From the NCBI GenBank assembly GCA_964402115.1, contig CAYOBW010000098.1:1-24102 (forward strand): a stretch of 24,102 nt of DNA. Reading direction: 5' to 3'. Under the pieces are notes generated by a model. That model was not told the DNA's origin. It worked only from the letters and a program-made list of their open reading frames with translations, and made no database searches. The DNA is from CAYOBW01 sp964402115. GTDB lineage: Bacteria > Verrucomicrobiota > Kiritimatiellia > UBA8416 > CAYOBW01. A program made the position numbers and the translations under genes. Below, in pieces: positions 1 to 7,800 of the stretch; position 1 is the stretch's first letter; the number at the start of each line of letters is the position of its first letter.

Positions 1-1
1 G

Positions 2-1348
2 GTCGGTGTGCAATACGCCTACAGCGCGGCACCGCAGAACGCGAACCTCTACAACAAGGCCGGCCTTCCAGCCACGCCCTTCGCCGCGGTCGATGGCAAG
101 CTGATCTTCGAGGAGGATGACCTGGAGAAGATAGCAACCGAAAAGGCGAAGTATGCCGCCTACACCGATCCGGACCACCCGGTCTTTCAGGTGGCGGCCT
201 ATTATCGCGATGGCGCCGTCCTTCAGCGCGATCGGCCCATCCCCGTGTGGGGGCATGCCAACAAAGGCGTGGAGGTGACCGTGACGCTTGGCGGTGTCAC
301 CCGGTCCTCCGTGGCCAACGACCGGCAACAGTGGTCGGTTTCCTTCCCGGCCCTGAAAGCCTCCACCCAGCCGATCACCCTGGACGCGAAAGCGAGCCAT
401 GGTCACACCAGAACGGTTGGGAACATCCTCGTCGGGGATGTCTGGTTCCTGACGGGCGGCACGCTCCTGACATCCGAACCGGCCTATGACCGACGTGACA
501 AGCAGGCCACCGCTCCGGAGGCCATGCCGCTGGTGCGCGAGTTCAGGCGAAGAACCGCAGCCAGCACGAATCCCACCCCGAGAAAGCGCGGATTCGAGGT
601 GGGTGGCGACCGCAAGTACCAAGCGTTCTGGCAGACCGCCGATTTCACGTCCGCTGACGACGGCGTCACGATGTTTGCCTATGAGTTTGCCAGGGCGCTC
701 AGCCGCCCCGGCATCCCGCAGGGCTTTGTGACCATGTCCTCCGGACAGGGGGAACAGATGGCTTCGCCGCTGTCGTGGACCTCCTTCGCCGCGGTCAAGG
801 ATGCGGCACACCCCGCGTTCCGGGCCCGCCTGGATGCTTTGCGCCTTCAGGACCCCGGCTCCGAGGTATCCAGGAAGGCTACCGCCGAATACGTGAAGGC
901 CGTCAAGGCGGAGGTCGCGAGGATCGTCGATCTGGCCCGGAAGGGCGCGGACATGTCCGAGGCGCCGCTGCAGTTCCCCGCGTTTCCGGAACCCGGGCGG
1001 GATGGCAAGGTCAAACCCGATACGGTCCCCACCCTGGCCTACAACTGGTGTGTCAGCCCGCTGACGCCGATGGCGGTGGCCGGCGTGATCTGGGTGCCTG
1101 GCACTGCCAATCTAGGCTACACGCCCGCCGATTACTCCGCCGAACTGGAAATCTATGCCCGCAGCCTGCCGGCTACGTATGGGCAGGACCAGGTGCCGTT
1201 CCTCCATGCCCAGCCCTCCGCCAAGCTGGTTCCGGGAATCACCCCGCCGCAGATCGGGAACTCCTCGTGTGTGGAATTCGACCAATGGCCCAAGGGGCTT
1301 CGGGAGATTGCCGTCCGGCTTGGCGCCGCCGTGAATGCCTCGCGATGA
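2..1348 (+). CDS. Sialate O-acetylesterase-like protein, 5'-truncated, with a degenerate second module
   Basis: The reading frame is open to the left edge, so the first visible GTG (position 8) is probably internal. The first ~25 residues (NANLYNKAGLPATPF) match the usual C-terminal end of a sialate O-acetylesterase. A second module then begins near residue 60 with GAVLQRDRPIPVWGHA, the standard N-terminal beta-domain of that family, followed by NILVGDVWFL. The family normally continues GQSNM with the nucleophilic serine, but here it reads GGTLL (455-469). The second block, normally GVIWYQGESN, reads GVIWVPGTAN. The C-terminal D-x-H-P reads DQWP (1280-1291). The family removes O-acetyl groups from sugars outside the cytoplasm. 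I infer that this second module is a non-catalytic (binding or structural) copy fused to a possibly active first module lying outside the window. It ends in TGA at 1346. Family assignment is firm; activity is not supported. Confidence 0.8.
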   Translation, partial: VGVQYAYSAAPQNANLYNKAGLPATPFAAVDGKLIFEEDDLEKIATEKAKYAAYTDPDHPVFQVAAYYRDGAVLQRDRPIPVWGHANKGVEVTVTLGGVTRSSVANDRQQWSVSFPALKASTQPITLDAKASHGHTRTVGNILVGDVWFLTGGTLLTSEPAYDRRDKQATAPEAMPLVREFRRRTAASTNPTPRKRGFEVGGDRKYQAFWQTADFTSADDGVTMFAYEFARALSRPGIPQGFVTMSSGQGEQMASPLSWTSFAAVKDAAHPAFRARLDALRLQDPGSEVSRKATAEYVKAVKAEVARIVDLARKGADMSEAPLQFPAFPEPGRDGKVKPDTVPTLAYNWCVSPLTPMAVAGVIWVPGTANLGYTPADYSAELEIYARSLPATYGQDQVPFLHAQPSAKLVPGITPPQIGNSSCVEFDQWPKGLREIAVRLGAAVNASR

Positions 1349-1393
1349 GCATCGGCTGCGCTCTGATTCTGTCGGGCGTGCCCTTGTCACGAC

Positions 1394-1413
1394 GGTCGCC
1401 GAGAGAGGCGACC
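1394..1413. repeat. Small intergenic hairpin (7-bp stem)
   Basis: GGTCGCC and GGCGACC form a perfect 7-bp stem around a GAGAGA loop, 45 bp after the esterase stop codon. There is no T-tract, so it looks more like one of the short palindromes scattered through spacers of this genome than a classical terminator. The rest of the spacer up to 1507 shows nothing I can name. Confidence 0.4.
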
Positions 1414-1507
1414 CTCCCGTCGGCATTTCAGACTCGGGCTCGGGCGGAGGATACGCGCTGCTGGCAAAGCATCGATTGAAACAGCCGGGCAGAACCGAGT
1501 ACGCTAC

Positions 1508-1515
1508 GGGGGAGG
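1508..1515 (+). promoter_or_regulatory. Ribosome binding site fixing the start at 1524
   Basis: GGGGGAGG lies 8 nt before the ATG at 1524. It favours this start over the ATG at 1335, which overlaps the upstream gene and would add 63 residues of unremarkable sequence. Confidence 0.7.
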
Positions 1516-1523
1516 CATTTCAA

Positions 1524-4500
1524 ATGTGGGACGACGATGGACAAGGAACGCGGCAGGGCCAGCGGCGAGCAAGGGCGCAGGCGCTTGGCGCGCGCAGGTT
1601 CTGGCTTTACGGTCATCCGTTGCGTGGCGGCCGGCGCGCCGCGGCGGTGGCGTTGGTCCTGGGCCTGGGCGTTGGCGGCGCAACAACGGCCCCGGCCGCA
1701 GAGCCGGTCACGGGCCCGGACCTGGTCCTCTGGCTCGATGCGCAGGACCTCGACGGCGGCGGGCAGGCGACAGGCGCGCCGCCCCAGGGCGCCGGTATCG
1801 GGACGTGGGCCGACAAGAGCGGCTGCCGCAACCACGCCCGGCAGACGGTCGCGCGGCAGCAGCCGACCTTTGCGCGCGAGGAGATGGACAATGGACGGCA
1901 TGCCGTCCACTTCGAGGCGTCCCAGGGGCAGCACCTGGCGGTCAGCAACGCGCCGGCGCTCGGCCTGTCGCTGCTGACCGCTTTCGTCGTCGCCCGCGCC
2001 AGCGCGGCCGGCGGAAATATGTGGCTGTTCAGCAAGAATCAATGGGGTTCGCCCTGGACCGGCTACGGGATCGCCGTCAGCGGGGACGCGCTGCGGCCCT
2101 GGCCGCACCTCGGGTTGGAAGAGGGAGCGCGCGGCTACTTCCAGTTCGGCGGCGCGTTGGAAGGCGGGTTCCGGCTTGTCGAGGTCAGCTACGACGGCCA
2201 GACGGCCCGCGGGCGCCTGGATGCGAAGCCAGCCGGGGAGCAGGGGGTCCGCGGTGGCATGGTGAAGAACGACCAGCCTTTGACGATCGGCTCGCTGGCC
2301 ACGGAGTTCCTGCAGGGCGACATCGCGGAGATTCTCGTCTACCGCCGCCCGCTGAGCGACAAGGAGTGCGAGCAGACCCGGCGCTACCTGATGGGCAGGT
2401 ACGGGTTGCCGAGCGGCCAGGAGGCGGTCGACACCCCGCTGGTCGCGGACTGGCTCTTCCAGGCCGAGGGAAAGCCGTTGGCCGAACGCATGCACCAGGA
2501 ACTCGGCTGGACCCGCGAGCTGGCGGCGCGTCTGGCTCGCGATCCGCGCACGCCCGACCTCAGCCGGGACCTGGCGGAGCTGGAAGCGTTGGCGGGAAGG
2601 GTGCCGGCGGCAGGCGGTTCGGCCCTCGACCGGAGGGCGGCGCGGGAGCTGTACCTCGCCGTGCGGCGGGTCAAGCGGGGCATCCTGTTCAAGAACCCGG
2701 CCGTGGACTTCACGCAAGTGCTGTTCATCGATCAGCCGCTGCCGCAGGGGTCCGAGTCCACGCACGAGGCCGTGCACCGCCTGGGCCGGATGGCGGTCGC
2801 CGGCGGGCGGTTGCTGGTGCTCGACGGGTTGCGTCCTGACGGAGCGGTCCGTCAACTGGCGCCGGAGAAGCCCGGCAGCTTCTGGCGTCCTGAACTCTCG
2901 TTCGACGCCAAGAAGGTGCTGTTCTGCTTCAAGCCGCACGATCAGAAGAGCTTCCACCTCTATGAAATGAACCTGGACCCCTCGCCGCCGCTCGGGGCGG
3001 GCGGCACGGGCCTGAAACAACTGACGGACAGCGAGTACGACGATATCGACCCGCTCTACCTGCCGGACGGGCACATCCTGTTCACCTCCACGCGGGGCAA
3101 CACGTACGTCCGTTGCGGCCCCTACATCTACTCGTACGTGCTGGCCCGCTGCGATGCGGACGGCCGGAACGTCTACCTGATCAGCATGAACAGCGAACCT
3201 GACTTTGTGCCGGCCCTGATGAACGACGGGCGCGTCGTCTACTCGCGGTGGGAGTACTCGGACAAGGACCAGAACCGCGTACAGGGCTTGTGGACGACGC
3301 GCCAGGATGGCACGCAGACGGCGGTCCTGTGGGGCAACCAGAGCGTCTGGCCGGACCACCTGGCCGAACCGCGGCCGCTGCCGGGCAGCGGGCGGGTGCT
3401 GTTCACCTCGGTCGGGCACCACGACTGGTTTCACGGGGCGATTGGCATCGTAGACCCGCGGCAGGGGTTCAACTTCCCGCGCGGGCTCACCCGCGTCACG
3501 TTCGACCTGCCGTGGGCGGAGGTCGGCAGCTCGCCTGCGGACCGGCCTGAATCGCCGCGCTACCACTCGTCGGGGCGCTTCAATGGCTACATGGCCCCGT
3601 ATCCGATCTCCGAGGAAGACTTCCTCGTATCCGCCCGCGGCGCCGCGGACAAGTTCCGCCTCTACCTCATGGACGTGCACGGGAATCGCGAGCTGATTTA
3701 CGAAGGCGCGCACAACGCCTGGTACGCCACCCCGGTCCGGCCTCGTCCGGTGCCGCCCCAGCAGCCGGATATGGTGACGTGGCCAGGCACGGGGAAGGAG
3801 CGCAAGCCGGTGCAGCCGGGTGTGTTCTACAGTGGGGATGTCTGCCAGGGCGTGCCTGATCTGCCGCGGGAACTGGTCAAGTACGTGCGCGTGTTCCAGC
3901 AGGATGCCAAGACCTACTCCACCTGGAACAAGGTCTTCGTGTTCTCGGGGCCCGCGGTCTCGGCGGTCCAGACCGAGGCTGTCAAGCGGATCGTCACCAC
4001 GGCGCCCGTCGAACCGGATGGCTCGGTCTACTTCGTGGCGCCGGCGGGGGTGGCGTTGTTCCTCCAGCTGCTGGACGGGCACTACCGGGCGTTGCACACG
4101 ATGCGCTCGTTCACCGGCGTGCTCCCGGGCGAACGTCGGGCGTGCGTGGGTTGCCACAGCATGCACAGCGCCGCGCCGCCGGCTCAGCCGGGACTGGCAG
4201 CGCGGCGCGCGCCCACCCCCTTGAGCCCGCCCCCCTGGGGCGCCGAGACCATCGGCTACGAGCGGTTCGTCCAGCCGGTACTGGACCGCCATTGCGGCAA
4301 GTGCCACCAGGGTGACGGGGCGGGCCGCAAGAAGCTGGATTTGACCCTGCGCCCCGCCACGGGCGCCTTTGCGCTTTTCAAGGAGCCCTATCTGACGCTC
4401 ATCGGGTCGGCTGCCTGGCCCGTCGCGGTTCCTAACCCGGGCCAGCCCGGCTACGGAATCGCCGGCGCAATCCCCGTGTACGGCTTGAAACCGGATGACG

Positions 4501-4793
4501 TGTATCCGAACGACCCGGCCACGGACGGGCCTTCGACCATCCACCGGTCACTGCGGCCGCTCAGGTATCTTTCCGCGCGGAGTCCGTTGATCGAGCTGGC
4601 CATGAGCGGCAAGCACCACGACGTCAAGGTCGACCCCGCCGGGTTGCTCAGGCTGATCGCCTGGGTGGACGCCAACTGCCCCTATCTGGGCGATGAGGAA
4701 ATCCGCGCCATGCCGGATCCGGATTTCAGCGGTATCGAAGGGCTGCCCATCCGGCCGCGGCTGAAGACGGCCCCGGTTATCGAACGGCCGTGA
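1524..4793 (+). CDS. Exported LamG + hydrazine-synthase-alpha-like PD40 propeller + di-haem c protein
   Basis: This is a 1089-residue protein. Residues 1-38 are Arg-rich and 39-52 are hydrophobic, ending in APAAE, which suggests an export signal. Residues ~64-297 form a LamG/concanavalin-like domain (LVLWLDAQD, WADKSGCRNHA, GDIAEILVYRRPLSDKE). A helical linker follows. From ~390 there is a beta-propeller with PD40-type blades (LSFDAKKVLFCFKPHD, YLPDGHILFTSTRG, RVLFTSVGHHDW). The C-terminal part holds TMRSFTGVLPGERRACVGCH (haem site at 4143-4157) and HCGKCH (CXXCH at 4293-4307), then the closing KHHDVKV and WVDANCPYLG. This arrangement matches the hydrazine synthase alpha-like family, which is widespread in Planctomycetes and Verrucomicrobia without anammox. 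Its role there is unknown to me; hydrazine synthesis is not implied. The N-terminal LamG suggests attachment to glycans. Haem c attachment would occur outside the cytoplasmic membrane. It converges on the gene ending at 4811. Confidence 0.82.
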   Translation: MWDDDGQGTRQGQRRARAQALGARRFWLYGHPLRGGRRAAAVALVLGLGVGGATTAPAAEPVTGPDLVLWLDAQDLDGGGQATGAPPQGAGIGTWADKSGCRNHARQTVARQQPTFAREEMDNGRHAVHFEASQGQHLAVSNAPALGLSLLTAFVVARASAAGGNMWLFSKNQWGSPWTGYGIAVSGDALRPWPHLGLEEGARGYFQFGGALEGGFRLVEVSYDGQTARGRLDAKPAGEQGVRGGMVKNDQPLTIGSLATEFLQGDIAEILVYRRPLSDKECEQTRRYLMGRYGLPSGQEAVDTPLVADWLFQAEGKPLAERMHQELGWTRELAARLARDPRTPDLSRDLAELEALAGRVPAAGGSALDRRAARELYLAVRRVKRGILFKNPAVDFTQVLFIDQPLPQGSESTHEAVHRLGRMAVAGGRLLVLDGLRPDGAVRQLAPEKPGSFWRPELSFDAKKVLFCFKPHDQKSFHLYEMNLDPSPPLGAGGTGLKQLTDSEYDDIDPLYLPDGHILFTSTRGNTYVRCGPYIYSYVLARCDADGRNVYLISMNSEPDFVPALMNDGRVVYSRWEYSDKDQNRVQGLWTTRQDGTQTAVLWGNQSVWPDHLAEPRPLPGSGRVLFTSVGHHDWFHGAIGIVDPRQGFNFPRGLTRVTFDLPWAEVGSSPADRPESPRYHSSGRFNGYMAPYPISEEDFLVSARGAADKFRLYLMDVHGNRELIYEGAHNAWYATPVRPRPVPPQQPDMVTWPGTGKERKPVQPGVFYSGDVCQGVPDLPRELVKYVRVFQQDAKTYSTWNKVFVFSGPAVSAVQTEAVKRIVTTAPVEPDGSVYFVAPAGVALFLQLLDGHYRALHTMRSFTGVLPGERRACVGCHSMHSAAPPAQPGLAARRAPTPLSPPPWGAETIGYERFVQPVLDRHCGKCHQGDGAGRKKLDLTLRPATGAFALFKEPYLTLIGSAAWPVAVPNPGQPGYGIAGAIPVYGLKPDDVYPNDPATDGPSTIHRSLRPLRYLSARSPLIELAMSGKHHDVKVDPAGLLRLIAWVDANCPYLGDEEIRAMPDPDFSGIEGLPIRPRLKTAPVIERP

Positions 4794-4810
4794 GGCCCTG
4801 ACAACGGACT

Positions 4811-7800
4811 TCACCACACGAGCAGGAGCGTGCCCTTGTCCATCTTGCTCGAGGTGAGCGTGATCGCGGCGTCGGGGCCGTAGTGGATGATGAAACGATA
4901 CTCGCCGGTCCGCACCTCTGCTCCGTCCGCCAAGCCCTCGAAATAGCCGTTCGGGGTGCCTCCCGTGGCAAGGGTGAAGGTCTGCCCCAGGGGGAGGGCT
5001 ACCGCCCGCGGCACCCGCACCACGAGCCTGGCGACGCCGGCGCCGAGGCTGAGCGTCTTGCCCGCCGCCAGCGTCAGCTGGTCGTAGCCGCCGGACGCCT
5101 GGCCCGGAGTCGTGCCCTTGATGTCCACGTCGAAGATCGCGCCGGGGCCGAGGGCGACGTCGTTCTGGATGGTGAACCGGCCGGTGACGTTCGTGCCGCC
5201 CGGCGCCAGCGTGCCCGGGCCGGTCACGTTCACCACGCTCCACACCGTGCCCGTGCCGCCCAGCGTGCCCGCGCTCACGTTGTAGGCCCCGGCGCCGCTT
5301 GCGTGGGAGCCGTTGACCAGCAGCGTGCCGCCGTTGACGGTGGTCGTGCCCTTGTATAGGTTGGCGCCGGTGAGTGTGAAGGCGCCGGAGCCGGTCTTGA
5401 CCAGGTTGATCTTGCCGGCATCGAGCGAGCTGTTGTTGGCGCCTCCGCCGACGCCGCGCATGACGCCGCTGAACGCGCTGGAACCGTTGTTGCCGCCGAT
5501 GGTGAGGGTGTTGACCACGTCGGTGTTGTACGTGTTGGCAACTGTGCCGTTGCCCGACAGTCGGTCGATGCTCATGTCGTCCGTGCGCAGGTCCAGTATG
5601 CCGGGGCTGTGGACCGTCACGGCCACCTTGCCGTTGTTCCACACGGTATTGTTCATGCCGTTGCCGAGTATGCCATTGTTGATGACGATGGCGCCCTGGA
5701 AGTCCTGGATTCCGGTGGTCTGAAACAGGAACCAGCCCACGCCGTCCTTGGTCAGCGTGCCGGCGCCCGTGAAGCCCTGGCCCGCCACGCCGTACAGCCA
5801 GTTGTCGACGGCCGCGTTGACGTTGGTAATGATCAGGTTGGCGCCGGCCGCGATGTTGACCGCGCTGTTGAAGCCGACGGCGCTGTCGAGGCGCAAGGTC
5901 CCGCTGGCGAGCGTCGTGGCGCCGCTGTAGGCGATATTGGGGCCGGCCAGCGTCAGCGCGCCGGAGCCGGTCAGCGTGAGCGCGGCGGAGCCGTTGACGG
6001 CGCCGCAGCAGGCGACGTTGCCGTTGACGGCCAGGCTGCGCGTGCCCGAGCCGAAGGCGGTCTCGCCGGCGAAGGTCAGGCTCCCCGTGCCGCCGTCGAG
6101 GCCGACGTTGCCGGCAACCGTGACGTTGTTCGGCAGTGAGATGGCGCCCCCGGCCTGCAGCGTGCCGCCCGCCAGGGTGAGGGTGCTGTTGGGGGCGCCG
6201 CCGAGCGCCCCGTTGCTGGTGACAACGAGCGTGCCGTTGCTGAGCGTTGCACGGCTGAAAGCATTGGCGTTGCTGATGGCCAGCGTGCCCGCGCCGGCCT
6301 TGAGCAGCGGGCCGGTCATGACGCCGTTCGTGCCGGAGAGGCTGTAGGGGCGCGCGGCGTTGTTGAATGTGGTGGAGCCCGGGAACACGTTGCCGCGGTT
6401 GACGCCGACGGCGGTGGCGCCGGCGGCGCTGTCGTCGAAAACCACCGGGTCGAGCATGAGAAAATCGGTCTCGCCGCCGGTGTCGCGGACCCAGTTCTTG
6501 GGTGCGGCCAGCGTGCCGGCGCTCCACTCGCCGTCGAGCGCGCCGGTCCAGATGTCGCAGCCGCTCGCGTTCACGACGATGTCGACCAAGTTGCTGGACG
6601 AGTTGTCCGCGAGCGTCAGACAGCGGCTGGCCGACGCCAGTTTGCAGGCGCCGAACGGGCTCGACCCGCTGCCGTAGGAAAGGAAGGGGTACGTGCCGTT
6701 GGCTGGCAGGTTGAGGGGGGTGATGCCGATGGAACCGGCGCCGCCGCTGGCGGTGACGCCGCCGGCGACGACGATGGGCGCGGCGGCGCCCAGGTAGCCG
6801 CGGAGCTGGCCGGCGCCGTTGAAGGTCAAGCTGCCGAGCGTCAGGGCGCCACCGTCGGGCTGGCCGCCCTCGACGGCGCCACCGGCGTCGACGGTCACCG
6901 TGCCCGCCGTGCCGAACCCGCCGAAGGTCGCGCCGGATGCCACCGACACCACGCTGCCCGGTGCCAGCGCGGCCGTCCCATAGCTGCCCGCCAGCCATTT
7001 CCGGCCCAGGTAGGTCTCGACGCCCTGGCGCTGCGCGGCGGTCAGCTGCGTGGTGTAGACCAGCAGCTCCGCGATGTCGCCATCCAGGGGCTCCGCGCCG
7101 AAACCGCCGACGCCGAGGTGCAGCCGCCCGGGATACGTGCCTGCCCGCGAGCCGTGGGCGGTCCCGTTCACGTAGGCGGTCAGCGTCCCGCCGCCGATAA
7201 TCGTCACGCCGTGGATGACGAACTGGTTCTGCACGACCGCGGGCGCTCCCGCCACCCAGCCGCCGTTGTACGTCTGGTAGGTCAGGCTGTAAGGTCCCAT
7301 CAGCCAGTTGTTCGATCCCCCGACGGCGCGCCGATACGTCGAGCTGGCGCTGCGACAGCTGTACACGACGAAGATCGTCAGGTCGCCGCCGGTGACTGTC
7401 ACCGGCGTGGTCAGGCCGCAGGTCGCGGCGGAGCTGAAGCGGACAACCGACTGCCCGCTCTGCACACCGGCCTGGTAGGTCGGCCCCGTCTGCGTGCCGG
7501 ACAGGGTGACGTGGTTGTTGCCGCCGCTCTTGTCCTGCCAGAGCGCGATGACGTCACCGTCTGCTGTCACCGGCTGCATGCCGCCCGCGTCCTTGAACAG
7601 TGTGCCCGCATCGGCTGCGTCCAGCCAGAGCACCGCCCCGGGCGCCGGCACGGTCAGCGGCGACAGCGATCGCAGTTTCAGCGCACCGCCTTCAACCGCG
7701 GTGGCGCCGGTGAAGCTGTTGGCCGCGGCGAGCGTGAGTGTGCCGGGCCCGCGCTGGATGAGGGCGCCGGGGCCGCTGAGCGCGCCCCCCAGGACCTGCT

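Noticed and set aside
1476..1505. TTGAAA-18 nt-TACGCT as a promoter for the di-haem gene
   Set aside because: Transcription would begin at about 1512, inside the ribosome binding site at 1508-1515, and the -10 match is poor.
1335..1523. Upstream ATG at 1335 as start of the di-haem gene
   Set aside because: It overlaps the esterase gene and adds 63 residues before any signal-like sequence; the ATG at 1524 has a strong RBS at proper spacing.
4143..4307. Reading the di-haem protein as a true hydrazine synthase subunit (anammox)
   Set aside because: No beta/gamma subunits or other anammox genes are in the window, and the alpha-like family is common in non-anammox PVC bacteria.
1428..4544. A 1038-codon minus-strand frame opposite the di-haem gene
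   Set aside because: Arg/Val/Ala-rich with no recognisable motif. The plus strand has clear LamG, PD40 and CXXCH motifs.
4786..4797. GGCC-GTGA-GGCC as a terminator between the convergent genes
   Set aside because: A 4-bp stem over the stop codon without a T-tract is too weak; I see no convincing terminator in the 17-bp gap.
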